DNA from: a virus
Reading direction: 5' to 3' (one strand)
Virus record (IMG/VR): IMGVR_UViG_3300036853_000446
Coordinates: 124,001-188,000 of that record
Length of the DNA: 64,000 bases
The notes under the pieces were generated by a model. It saw only the letters and a program-made list of their open reading frames with translations, did not search any database and had not been told where the DNA came from. Of the stretch, positions 48,865 to 57,757 are shown piece after piece; the first letter of the stretch is position 1, and every line of letters begins with the position of its first letter. A program made the translations under genes and the position numbers.

Positions 48865-51843
48865 TCACTCTCCGCGGCCCATGGCGAAATCATGCAGGTC
48901 TTCCGCGTCCTTCTTCTCCTGGTCCTGCCGCATGACGATCTCGAGGCGCCGCACGGCCTCCGCGTGGTTCGTCGGGTCGCGCTCCATGCCGATGAAATGC
49001 ATCCCCTCGAGCACGGCCGCGTGGAGCGTAGTACCCGAGCCGGCGTACATGTCCAGCACCGTGCCGCCTTTTTGTGTGACGAGCTTGACCAACCATCTGA
49101 TGAGCGCCAAGGGCTTCAACGTGGGGTGTTGAATTTCGAACTCGCCGCAGCCGGCTTCTTTACGGTTGGCCTTCGGAATATAGCGGAATGGCACGCCGCC
49201 CTGCGCGTCGAACTGAGTAAAGAACCGATCCACGCCGCCCTCGTCCGTGAGCCGGGTTCCGGCTTTGAACTGAAAATCAGCCATGTCCGTTCCCCTTTCC
49301 GCTAAGCCCTTGTTTTCAGTCGAGCCACCATTCGGGTGATGTCCTGACTCGACCCCCTGCTCCCGTAGCGCCCTGACGGGGCATCCTTCCACGCAAATCC
49401 AGTCTTCTACCGTTTCCAGGCCGTCGGGACCCGCGTAGCGCTGACTAGGCGTTTCCTTGGGCTGCCACCCGTCGTCGTTCATTATTCCGAGGGCCTCTAA
49501 CCGCCGCTTGCCACCGGGTGGGGTTTTGACGTCCTTCAGCCCGACGCGCTCACAGCCCGGGGCGTGAATGAACACAGCGTTCGGAGGCCATCTGCCTTTG
49601 CTAGCATCCTCGTCGGATTTGTCGGCCTCGAACTGGGTGAAGAAGCGAGAAGCACCGCCGGCATCCTGGTACGTGACATGATCATGCGCAGCCTGTGCAC
49701 CATCTGAGAAGGCGCCATTCTTCCCCTCGTAATTGAAATCGACGTGAACTTCCGAGGGGTCGTTGTTTGGGGAAGTGTATGAGCTGCGACGCTCGCCGCT
49801 CTGATCGTCGAGGGCCTTCACCGGACATCCTTCCACGCAGATCCAGTCGGCCACTTCCTCCTTCCCATCGAATCCAGCGTAACCGAGTTCGTCGCCTTCG
49901 ATGATGTTGTCCCCGTGCCACCCCCCTGTGTAGCCTGCCTTTGTACGGCCTTTACCCGTACAAAGAGACTTAGTGGTCACACGCTTAATGCCGACGCGCT
50001 GGCACCCCGCTCGACCTTCAACGTCTGGGACGTGTTCGAATACGGCGTTCGAAGGCCACCTGCCTTTGCTCTGGTCCTCGTCGGGTTTGTCGGCTTCGAT
50101 TTGGGTAAAAAACCGCGAGGCGCCCCCCTCATCGTCGTAGAGGGGGCCCTGGGTGTTGTGACCGAGATCCCCTCGTGTGTAACCACCACCACGGCTGTAC
50201 GTGGTTGGATAGTTGCCCGAGGATCGCCGATTACCGCTCTGATCGTCGAGGGCCTTCACCGGACATCCTTCCACGCATTCCCAGGCCTCCGTCTCTTCAA
50301 GGCCGTCCGAACCAACGTGGCTCGTTGTCTGCTGGTACTCAAAGCTCCCGTAGACGACCCTCGAGGGGGCCACATACTTCTTGTCCGGTACAGGTTCGCC
50401 TTTGGCTGCCGCCGCATGTGAACCTTTGATCCTCTTCGACCCGATGCGCTGGCAACCCGGGCGTCCGTCAGCATCGGGGACGTGCTCGAGCAGGACGTTG
50501 CTCGGCCACCTACCTTTGCTCGCATCCTGAGAATCTGCCTCGATCTGCGTGAAGAACCGCGAGGCCCCGCCGGCATCCGCGTAGACTTTGCTCAGGTGCG
50601 TTCGCTCCCCGAGGAACGTGGACGTAGGGTTCATCTCCGTGCCCGGGTGCTCGTGGCTCACGTCCGGGTCCGCGCGCCCCGTCAGCGTGCTCGGCCGATC
50701 GCCGCTCATGGCGTCTAGGGCACGTACAGGGCATCCTTCGGCGCATTCCCAGGCCTCGACCGTTTCGTTGCCGTCGTCATCGCCATAGCCACCACCACGT
50801 TCCTGAACCTGTGGCTGCCAGCCATCGTCGTTCATTTTGCCCAACGCACTATGCCGACGAGTTCCCTGCATGATGGCCGCAACCTTTTTTGACCCGACAC
50901 GCTGGCAACTCTCGGAATGTTCGAGCACGACGTTGCTCGGCCACCTTCCGCCGGCCTTGACCTCGTTGGCGCCGCTGAGGTCGCTGTCGTTCTTCCACGA
51001 TTTATCCCGGCTGCCGCCCTTCTCACGGATGGCATCGACGCCCTTCTTGTGGGTCTCGAAATCTTCCTGCGAGGCGTGCCGCACGCGGGTGGCGTCGATG
51101 TTGAGCCCGCCCGTCCCGTGCTTCAGGACGTTCGACGCGAGCGTGCCCTCGAGCGGCTTGCGGAAGACCAAAATTGGCTCAAATGCAGGCTTGAGTCCAC
51201 TCCCCCACCCAGACCAATGTTTGGCCTCGTCGGATGCTGGCGCGTACTGGTGGTGATATTTCTCGACCTGCTCTGGGTCCTTCATCCAAGGCCGAGAGAA
51301 CCCCACAGCGTGAGGGCCCGATTCGGAGAGATTTACGACGCTAGAGTTGTTACCCCGATCAGCAAATTCCTCGTGACCCGGCTTGATCCCAACCAGCTGC
51401 GTGCGCGTCTTCCCGAACCGATTGTCGATGCCTTTGCTTATATCATGGCTCTTTGGCATGCCCTGACCCTGAATCCATTGCAATATCGGATAGTTACGAC
51501 CGATCGTGTCGCGGCATTCGAACCCCGCCATTCGAAGCCCGATGCTAATCAGGTCGAACGTTCTTGTTCCTCCGAACGAGAGCACGTGACCGCCGGGCTT
51601 GAGCACGCGGTAGACCTCGCGCCAAACGGCAACGCTCGGAATGCTCCATTTTTGGCCCATGAAGTCATTTCCAGTGTCGAGCGTGCATCCGAGCACGTAC
51701 GCAAAGATGTCCTCCGGCGACGGGTCCTTGTTCCCGAGCCCATATGGCGGATCTACAACGGTGGCATCTATTGAATCCGAAGGAAGGTCACGGAGAAGGT
51801 CGAGACAATCACCGAGAAGAATCTGATCGAGAGGGAGGTCCAC
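48865..51843 (-). CDS. DNA methyltransferase with four tandem inserted modules
   Basis: A 992-residue beta-type DNA methyltransferase. N-terminal half: ATVVDPPYGLG (motif IV, catalytic) and LKPGGHVLSFGG; C-terminal: TVLDMYAGSGTT (AdoMet motif I). Between them lie four copies of a 120-160-residue module: GRWPSN, then a Cys/His segment with CQR[IV]G, a variable part, EAWEC[AV]EGCPV[RK]AL and GGASRFFTQ. Ordinary relatives have one such module, so this may be a multi-specific enzyme. The GTG start at 51843 has CGGTGTA 9 nt upstream. Not a frameshift: the frame is continuous. Confidence 0.9.
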   Translation of the reverse strand: MDLPLDQILLGDCLDLLRDLPSDSIDATVVDPPYGLGNKDPSPEDIFAYVLGCTLDTGNDFMGQKWSIPSVAVWREVYRVLKPGGHVLSFGGTRTFDLISIGLRMAGFECRDTIGRNYPILQWIQGQGMPKSHDISKGIDNRFGKTRTQLVGIKPGHEEFADRGNNSSVVNLSESGPHAVGFSRPWMKDPEQVEKYHHQYAPASDEAKHWSGWGSGLKPAFEPILVFRKPLEGTLASNVLKHGTGGLNIDATRVRHASQEDFETHKKGVDAIREKGGSRDKSWKNDSDLSGANEVKAGGRWPSNVVLEHSESCQRVGSKKVAAIMQGTRRHSALGKMNDDGWQPQVQERGGGYGDDDGNETVEAWECAEGCPVRALDAMSGDRPSTLTGRADPDVSHEHPGTEMNPTSTFLGERTHLSKVYADAGGASRFFTQIEADSQDASKGRWPSNVLLEHVPDADGRPGCQRIGSKRIKGSHAAAAKGEPVPDKKYVAPSRVVYGSFEYQQTTSHVGSDGLEETEAWECVEGCPVKALDDQSGNRRSSGNYPTTYSRGGGYTRGDLGHNTQGPLYDDEGGASRFFTQIEADKPDEDQSKGRWPSNAVFEHVPDVEGRAGCQRVGIKRVTTKSLCTGKGRTKAGYTGGWHGDNIIEGDELGYAGFDGKEEVADWICVEGCPVKALDDQSGERRSSYTSPNNDPSEVHVDFNYEGKNGAFSDGAQAAHDHVTYQDAGGASRFFTQFEADKSDEDASKGRWPPNAVFIHAPGCERVGLKDVKTPPGGKRRLEALGIMNDDGWQPKETPSQRYAGPDGLETVEDWICVEGCPVRALREQGVESGHHPNGGSTENKGLAERGTDMADFQFKAGTRLTDEGGVDRFFTQFDAQGGVPFRYIPKANRKEAGCGEFEIQHPTLKPLALIRWLVKLVTQKGGTVLDMYAGSGTTLHAAVLEGMHFIGMERDPTNHAEAVRRLEIVMRQDQEKKDAEDLHDFAMGRGE

Positions 51844-51852
51844 CCCGGCTCA

Positions 51853-51859
51853 TACACCG
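51853..51859 (-). promoter_or_regulatory. CGGTGTA promoter-like element
   Basis: CGGTGTA 9 nt before the GTG start of the methyltransferase. Confidence 0.6.
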
Positions 51860-51880
51860 GCGGGCGCGCGCCACCGTTCG

Positions 51881-52213
51881 TCAGACTTCCGATTCGACTT
51901 TTCGTTTGCCCCTGCGCGACCCAAGGCGATCGATGATGCGAACCGCCATGACGCCGAAGGCGAAGCCGTAGAGGCTCGTGACCCCGATGGCCGCCACCGT
52001 CTGGTAGTCACCGGTGCCGATGAAGTACCCGACGTTGGCCGTGAAGCTCGCGATGTAGCCGACCTTGAGCATCGAGACCGGCGGCGGCGCTCGAAGCCAC
52101 GACCACCGGCGGACCTTCAGCTCCCCGGGCTTCTTCGTCTCCTTGGCGCGCCGTCTCACCCGGAGGCTGAGGGGCACGCGCAAGGGGCTTCCACGGCGGC
52201 TCCAGCGATGCAC
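51881..52213 (-). CDS. basic membrane protein
   Basis: A 110-residue protein: very basic N-terminal 45 residues, then two hydrophobic segments (VGYIASFTANVGYFIG and VAAIGVTSLYGFAFGVMAV) and a basic end. Likely two-helix membrane protein; function unknown. Confidence 0.72.
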   Translation of the reverse strand: MHRWSRRGSPLRVPLSLRVRRRAKETKKPGELKVRRWSWLRAPPPVSMLKVGYIASFTANVGYFIGTGDYQTVAAIGVTSLYGFAFGVMAVRIIDRLGSRRGKRKVESEV

Positions 52214-52215
52214 CC

Positions 52216-52626
52216 CTACTCCGAAAGGCTCAGGTGCGCGCGCAGAAACCGACCCAGCTCGCTCTCAGCGCCAGGCTCGTCCAACGCAATGACCCGCTCG
52301 ACGAACTCATCGGAGCCGAGTCTCGCAAAGAGCAGCCTCACCTCGCGGGCTCCGAGGTCAAACCTGGCTGAGCCCTCCCACTGCGGGGCGGACCACTCGG
52401 CTCGGACGTACCCTTCCGGCGTCGGGTACACGTACGGCGTCGGCAGCTTCTCCCGGTCGACCACAGCGCCGAGCTGCTCGCCAACCCAGGCGAGCTGACC
52501 GCGGTCGTAGACGCTGCCGTCGCCGTCGAGCCACCCGGGCTCGAGCACAGCCAGCATTTCGAGCTGCTGAGGAATGGGAATTCTACAGCCTTGCCGGTGA
52601 GCCGGGGCATGGTATTCCTTCATCAT
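52216..52626 (-). CDS. conserved-type hypothetical protein
   Basis: A 136-residue protein with PGWLDGDGSVYDRGQLAWVG and PYVYPTPEGYVRAEWS, a pattern I associate with a widespread uncharacterised bacterial family. Two ATGs (52626, 52623). Its start overlaps the forward gene's ATG (CATCATG). The longer frame is a shadow of that gene. Confidence 0.72.
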   Translation of the reverse strand: MMKEYHAPAHRQGCRIPIPQQLEMLAVLEPGWLDGDGSVYDRGQLAWVGEQLGAVVDREKLPTPYVYPTPEGYVRAEWSAPQWEGSARFDLGAREVRLLFARLGSDEFVERVIALDEPGAESELGRFLRAHLSLSE

Positions 52627-52897
52627 GGCCAGGAATACCCCGTTTCCCACAACGGCGGAGCAAAGATTGAGACTCCCCGGGTTCGTCGCCGACATGCTGT
52701 CGGCGGGGCTCGATGAGGACCTCATCACCAAGGCCTCCGAGCTGGCGAACGTCGACCAGGGGATTTTTGAACTCTTCGAGTTGTGGACGGAATCCGAAGC
52801 CGACCCGGCCGAGCGGGCTCTCATCGTTGCCGACATGCAGGACCTGCTCGACGCACAGTCCCGCCCGATCGCGATCTGGAGCCTAGCGGCGGAATGA
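52625..52897 (+). CDS. hypothetical helical protein
   Basis: A 90-residue acidic helical protein (AGLDEDLITKASELANVDQG). Divergent from, and start-overlapping with, the reverse gene at 52626; overlaps the next gene by 4 bp (ATGA). Confidence 0.68.
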   Translation: MARNTPFPTTAEQRLRLPGFVADMLSAGLDEDLITKASELANVDQGIFELFELWTESEADPAERALIVADMQDLLDAQSRPIAIWSLAAE

Positions 52898-53481
52898 GTA
52901 TAGTCGCCGCCACGATGGCGCGCGATCGGCAGAATCCTGGGCCCGTGATGAACCGTAAAGAGCGGCGGCGACTCAAGGTCACCCACGGGCAGCAGCTCGA
53001 CCGGATGCTGGCCGAACGAAAGTGTGCGGCGTGCACGGGATGCTGCACGGTGCTGGCCATTGAGGAACTCGATAAACCTGCGGGTGTTCCCTGTCAGCAC
53101 CTCAGTAGCGACGGCGGGGGCTGCGGCATCTACGAGACCAGGCCCAAAGCCTGTCGCGAGTACGACTGTGGTTGGCGGCTAGGTGTCGGCACGCTCGAGC
53201 AGAGGCCCGACCGCATGGGCGTCGTGATGAGCCCGATCGCCCCGGGCTTACCGGGCCACCCGGGTGCAGTCGTGCACGAGCTGTGGCCGGACGCTTTCGA
53301 CGATGCCCAGGCGTTTTTGGCAGACGTGGCGCGGGGCTTGGTTCTGCTTCTCATCCGCGATGATCTCATCAAACGAGTGATGGGACCCGAGGACAGGATT
53401 CACGGCATGAAGTCCGAGATGGAAGTGCTTCGTCGATTGAACGCAGAGACGCGGGCGGCTAAAGGGCTCGGCACCAAGTAG
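52894..53481 (+). CDS. YkgJ-type cysteine cluster protein
   Basis: A 195-residue protein with CAACTGCCTVL (CxxCxxCC) and later GVPCQHL, GGCGIYETRPKACREYDC, the cysteine cluster of the YkgJ/UPF0153 family, thought to bind zinc or an iron-sulphur centre. Role unknown. Downstream ATGs could shorten the N-terminus. Confidence 0.85.
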   Translation: MSIVAATMARDRQNPGPVMNRKERRRLKVTHGQQLDRMLAERKCAACTGCCTVLAIEELDKPAGVPCQHLSSDGGGCGIYETRPKACREYDCGWRLGVGTLEQRPDRMGVVMSPIAPGLPGHPGAVVHELWPDAFDDAQAFLADVARGLVLLLIRDDLIKRVMGPEDRIHGMKSEMEVLRRLNAETRAAKGLGTK

Positions 53482-53530
53482 GGCGCGCCAGGATAATGTC
53501 TCTATCAGGCGTCACCTTGTCGAGAAGGTG

Positions 53531-54826
53531 ATGAACAGAAAGGCAATGGCATTGAAGGTCGCGCGGGCGTGGTTGCGACGTGCTGCGGTCGTGCCCGATG
53601 ACCTCTTTGATCGATATTCACATCAATTGAAGGGGATCCTTTCCGGTCCCACCTCAGGGCCACGCAGCGTCGCACAGATGATTCGCAAGGGCATCGAGCC
53701 GTTGTTCCATCAGTTCGTGCATGATCTCCGCGAGACTGGGCTTACACGAAACCTCCTCGCGCATGTCGTTCGCAATCTCAATGCCGACCTGAAGATCCTG
53801 AAAGAGATTGAGACGAACCTCGAAAACCTGCACATCGCAATGACCTGCCCGCAGGGTGACGACAAATATTTGCCCGAGCACGAGATCAAGTGCCGCCTTG
53901 CCAGTGTGTTGAAAGATTGGTTCGACAACAGCGTCAAAACAATCGACCAAGCCCTTTTAGAGAACTGGTCGGTACGCTCCATAGGTGCAACCGGCCTCGT
54001 TGACCAGATCCTGAAGCAGGCCAGCCCGAAAGAATTGTCGATGCTCGGGGCTGTTGCGAACGGAGATGAGTCGACGGAGGTCCTTCAGCAACTGCGCGCC
54101 TTCAACGTGCGCGCTGTCGACCCCCTCGCCAAGAAACTCGTCATCAAAAACTGGCTCGGCGACGACAATTGGTGGCTCGGCCTGTTTGACCAAGTGAAGC
54201 GTAATCTCACCCACGAATCCGCCACCGATAGACCCGATGAGCAATTCGACCTTCACGGGATGAAGGTCGTCGTCGACGACGATACGGTGAACGCGGCTGA
54301 TATCCGTGCCTATGTTAAATACTTCGATATCGCCTATCAGAGCCTGAAGTCGAGGCGACTCCACTCGGCGTGGTACGGCGACATACTGATCGATTGCAAA
54401 GGCTGCGGGGGAGTCATCGATACGGGCGCAAATATTGGTGGCCACTTCAACGTCGGAAAGGATCAGGTCACGATCTTTGCTCGACCCGGCCCGACGATCA
54501 GCTACATTGTGGTACATGAGCTTGGACACCGGTACTGGTTCAAGAGCTTGTCGCGAGGCCAGCGCGGCAAGTTCGAATCCCTCGTAAAGGTGAAGGGCGA
54601 CGGCGCCAAGCCGGTCCTTCCCGTCTCTGACTACGGTGCTTCAAACATCGACGAAGCGTTTGCCGAGGCATTCGCCTGGTATGTCCTCCGCCGGAAGATG
54701 AACGCCGATCAAGAGGCTTCATTCAAGGCGGTCCTGCTCGACAAGGATCGCCGCTCCGTCACGTCCAAAACGGCGTCGAGATCGACGAGCGCCGCAAGAC
54801 GAGTCAGACGACCTCGATCTTCCTGA
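53531..54826 (+). CDS. metallopeptidase-like protein with tag C
   Basis: A 431-residue protein. N-terminus MALKVARAWLRRAAVVPDD carries tag C. Later SYIVVHELGHRYWFKSL (HExxH) and SDYGASNIDEAFAEAFAWYV match the two motifs of the protein at 36384. A pair CKGCG lies just before. Probably a zinc peptidase; substrate unknown. The 3' end overlaps the convergent ADP-ribosyltransferase gene by 23 bp. Confidence 0.8.
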   Translation: MNRKAMALKVARAWLRRAAVVPDDLFDRYSHQLKGILSGPTSGPRSVAQMIRKGIEPLFHQFVHDLRETGLTRNLLAHVVRNLNADLKILKEIETNLENLHIAMTCPQGDDKYLPEHEIKCRLASVLKDWFDNSVKTIDQALLENWSVRSIGATGLVDQILKQASPKELSMLGAVANGDESTEVLQQLRAFNVRAVDPLAKKLVIKNWLGDDNWWLGLFDQVKRNLTHESATDRPDEQFDLHGMKVVVDDDTVNAADIRAYVKYFDIAYQSLKSRRLHSAWYGDILIDCKGCGGVIDTGANIGGHFNVGKDQVTIFARPGPTISYIVVHELGHRYWFKSLSRGQRGKFESLVKVKGDGAKPVLPVSDYGASNIDEAFAEAFAWYVLRRKMNADQEASFKAVLLDKDRRSVTSKTASRSTSAARRVRRPRSS

Positions 54827-55604
54827 CCTTCACATTCCGTGGGTTGAACACGGCGATCTCCGGCACGCCTTGGACGAGGTTGGTGCCGTAGAAAAAGACC
54901 GAGTCATACCCTTTTGATCGCGCTTTACGAGCCTGGCTCGTGCTCTTCGTGACCAGCGGATTGCTGACAGTCACCGCCACCGTATAGACCTTCGGGCGGT
55001 ACGTTTTAGAATCCAGGCCGAGCGCGTCGAGGTTGTCATAAACATAGTCGGGAGCGCCCGTAGAGGAATTCATCAACTCGTCGAGCACCGAGTCCGTCTC
55101 GGACCCGAGGGGCTTCACTTTGCTGCCGATGATGTATGCGGCCAGGTCGCTCACGGCGTTGGGGTCGACGCCGAGGTAGTCCTCGAAGCCGACGAGGTCG
55201 ACATGTCCCTCTCCCGGGCCCGGATTCTCTCGCCAGAAACCGGCATCCTGGAGGGCGCGCGTCCACCCGCCGTCTCCGTGCTCGACGAGCATCTCGAGGA
55301 ATCTGCCGGCGGCCGGTTTCCTCCGCTTCAGGTCCGCGACGATCGTGGGCGAGAAGCCTATGTTACGGTTCGCGTAGGCGTACTCGCCGGCAACCCGCTT
55401 GCTCGGGGTCAGGAAGATCCCTCTGCCGTAATAGCTGTCGACCAGTTCGTCGCGGCTCTGACCCATGTCGAAGCTGCGAAAGAGCCGCGTCGTGCCGTGG
55501 TAAAGGGTCACCGGATGGCCCGTGCGAAGGCCCTCCAGATGGTACTCGACGAGAGGATCTACGGTCTCGCGCGCGACCCGGCGATCGTAATCGTAGGCCA
55601 GCAC
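54804..55604 (-). CDS. ADP-ribosyltransferase-like protein with tag B
   Basis: A 266-residue protein. N-terminal tag MLAYDYDRRVARETVDPLV, then VTLYHGTTRLFRSFD, GRGIFLTPSKRVAGEYAYA and a C-terminal GYDSVFFYG and PEIAVFNPRNVKV, the ART-PolyVal pattern also seen at 18166, here with an insertion of about 100 residues. Both ADP-ribosyltransferase-like proteins carry the same tag, which suggests shared delivery. Confidence 0.8.
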   Translation of the reverse strand: MLAYDYDRRVARETVDPLVEYHLEGLRTGHPVTLYHGTTRLFRSFDMGQSRDELVDSYYGRGIFLTPSKRVAGEYAYANRNIGFSPTIVADLKRRKPAAGRFLEMLVEHGDGGWTRALQDAGFWRENPGPGEGHVDLVGFEDYLGVDPNAVSDLAAYIIGSKVKPLGSETDSVLDELMNSSTGAPDYVYDNLDALGLDSKTYRPKVYTVAVTVSNPLVTKSTSQARKARSKGYDSVFFYGTNLVQGVPEIAVFNPRNVKVRKIEVV

Positions 55605-55608
55605 GGCT

Positions 55609-56577
55609 TCAAACCAAGAGCTGGAGAAGGTCCCGCTCCGATGGCAAGAGCAGCACCTTGCCGAGCGCCCCGCGGTCGACGGCGAGCTTCAGACGCTCGA
55701 TGACCTCGTCGTCCAGATACTGCTTCGCCAGGTTCCGCATGAGGCTACGGCGCTCGCCGTTCTTGTTGAGCCAAGCGAGATACCGCGATCGATTCATCCC
55801 GCCTTCGCCCCCGCTCCGATGACTCGCGTCGTTCCAGGCCGCGATAATCTGCTCCTCCGTCATGCCGCCGGCTTTGCCCTCGATATAGATCCAGGCCCAG
55901 GGCTCGCCTGCCGGGCCGAGCAACAGGGGGTTGCTCTTGAACTTCCGCTCGATCTCGTTCCACAGGGCCCTGTCGTCCGGTCTCGGTTCGTGCTCGTGGT
56001 GCACGCTGTCGCCGAATTCCGGGTCGTCACGGATCTCCTGCCGTCGTGACCGGCTGATGAGGACGTCCTTGATGCGCATCGTAAATCCGTTGGCCATGTA
56101 GTGAATGGCCTGGCCCACGTTGTTATCCCCGGAGAGCGCGTGTCTCTGAAGCATCGCCGTATAATTGTTCCAGGCCTCCTCCACGACGGGCAGCGGGATC
56201 TTCCGCTTGCCGGCCATCGAGAGACTAAAGATGCGCGAGCCAATGGCATTAGCGATCGGCCTGAGCTTCGACAGCGTGTTGTGTTTGATGAAGGGTCGCA
56301 GCTCTTCGATGGTCTTGCCTTCGATATCGCCCGGCGTGCCCGCCTCCTCCATGCTGATGAGCGCCTGCAGCCCGATCGACAGGTTCATGTCGTCCCGGGT
56401 GAAGGCCCGTCGGATGAACGCTCGTCGGGTGAGAGCCTTGTGGGTGGATACCTCCCGGGTCGAGGCCTCTCGCAGGAACGCCTGAACGATGCTGGCGATC
56501 CGGACTCGCACCGGCACGGCGGCCAGAATCGTTCGAGATAGCTGCAGGGCGTCGGAGGCGAGCGCTTGGCGGGTCAT
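55609..56577 (-). CDS. hypothetical protein with basic N-terminus
   Basis: A 322-residue protein. Residues 20-40 (VPVRVRIASIVQAFLREAST) resemble tag C; residues 40-62 repeat Arg-rich units (LTRRAFIRRAFTRDD). The segment YMANGFTMRIKDVLISRSRR faintly recalls sigma-factor region 2, but this is not secure. Overlaps nothing; abuts the ADP-ribosyltransferase gene by 4 bp. Confidence 0.72.
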   Translation of the reverse strand: MTRQALASDALQLSRTILAAVPVRVRIASIVQAFLREASTREVSTHKALTRRAFIRRAFTRDDMNLSIGLQALISMEEAGTPGDIEGKTIEELRPFIKHNTLSKLRPIANAIGSRIFSLSMAGKRKIPLPVVEEAWNNYTAMLQRHALSGDNNVGQAIHYMANGFTMRIKDVLISRSRRQEIRDDPEFGDSVHHEHEPRPDDRALWNEIERKFKSNPLLLGPAGEPWAWIYIEGKAGGMTEEQIIAAWNDASHRSGGEGGMNRSRYLAWLNKNGERRSLMRNLAKQYLDDEVIERLKLAVDRGALGKVLLLPSERDLLQLLV

Positions 56578-56601
56578 GCCATCAGCGCTCCAACAAAGAC
56601 T

Positions 56602-57720
56602 TTACGCGAGCTGAGACTGCTGCTGCTCCTGCTCTTTGGCCCGGCGTTTGATGTCGACCAAACTCTCTGCGGAGATTGCCTCACTCGCCAGCGTGTCTTC
56701 CCACGCGAGGTCAGCGTCATCCCGGCGAAGCGTCCGCACTCGTTGGTTGTCTTGAATGCAGGCGCCGTCGTTCAAGACGATCTCTTTATTGGATTTACGA
56801 TCGAGGGTCCGGAACAGGTTCCGCAGGTTATTCTCTACGATGCGCTGAAAATAGCGGGCAAAATTGACCTCCGTGACGCAGGCCGACGGCAGCACCCGAA
56901 CGCCGCGCTCTTTGAAATACCCGGACTCGTCGAGGACTCGAATATCGTCGCTGCGGTAGACGGCGTCGAGGGTCGTCGAGGCCCCCTTCACGGGGTTGGG
57001 CGCCTTGTCATAAGTCGCCATCATGGCTTGCCACTCGGGCCAATCGATACCGAGAAAGTCGAGCACCTCCTCCGTATCGAGCTGTGCGGGCAGGCGCTTG
57101 GCCGCCGATCGCATGAACTTCATGACAATATTGCCGCCAAAGATCTTGGTCCAATTGTCGCTGATCGCATCCTCGAGGGTCGTCCCGTATTTGAGGCGAT
57201 AACCGATGATCTTGGCGAGCTTTCCCGCGTATCTGGCCTCGAGTTGCGTCGGGGTTTGCGGCAGGTGCAGTGGCACATCGAACACGAAACCCTGCTCGAG
57301 TTCTTCGACAAGTTTCTTCGTCTCGGCAACGATAAAAACATCCAACCCGGGTATCACCGATTTCAGGAAGCCCTTCTTGGCCGCCCGAATAAACACCAGC
57401 TCCCGGGACTCGAGAAGGAGATCGACATCAGAGAAACGATACCTGCTCGAGCTGAGCGAGTGCGAGCCCTCGACGGGTACCGAGAGGGCCTCCCAGCGCC
57501 AGCGAATTGTGTTTGACCAGGTCGAGAGGGTGATCCCGAGATAGGCGATGGCCTGATCGCGCGTAATGATCTCCGGGCGCCGAAACGTGCGAAGCACCCC
57601 TCGGTACCAGAGATGGTGGGCGATCTGCCACGTGCGCCAAACGTCGCAGGCGGCCGCCTTCTCGATGGTCGCCCCGTAGAGCCTCAACAACTCATCAACG
57701 TCCCTCGGCAGACCGCGCAT
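56602..57720 (-). CDS. hypothetical protein, possible DNA-binding
   Basis: A 372-residue protein. ITRDQAIAYLGITLSTWSNT followed by YRFSDVDLLLESR looks like a MerR/excisionase-type helix-turn-helix. Further on, YFQRIVENNLRNLFRTLDRK recalls sigma-factor region 2 weakly. GGGAGG lies 11 nt before the ATG at 57720. Might be a transcription regulator of the tag-protein genes; speculative. Confidence 0.68.
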   Translation of the reverse strand: MRGLPRDVDELLRLYGATIEKAAACDVWRTWQIAHHLWYRGVLRTFRRPEIITRDQAIAYLGITLSTWSNTIRWRWEALSVPVEGSHSLSSSRYRFSDVDLLLESRELVFIRAAKKGFLKSVIPGLDVFIVAETKKLVEELEQGFVFDVPLHLPQTPTQLEARYAGKLAKIIGYRLKYGTTLEDAISDNWTKIFGGNIVMKFMRSAAKRLPAQLDTEEVLDFLGIDWPEWQAMMATYDKAPNPVKGASTTLDAVYRSDDIRVLDESGYFKERGVRVLPSACVTEVNFARYFQRIVENNLRNLFRTLDRKSNKEIVLNDGACIQDNQRVRTLRRDDADLAWEDTLASEAISAESLVDIKRRAKEQEQQQSQLA

Positions 57721-57741
57721 CGGTGAATGACCTCCCGTGGG

Positions 57742-57748
57742 TGGTGTA
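57742..57748 (+). promoter_or_regulatory. TGGTGTA promoter-like element
   Basis: TGGTGTA 9 nt before the ATG at 57758. Confidence 0.5.
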
Positions 57749-57757
57749 CCAACCCAC

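Noticed and set aside
55609-57720. Two sigma-factor candidates for the CGGTGTA promoter
   Set aside because: Only short stretches recall region 2; no region 4 or clear homology, so not annotated as sigma factors.
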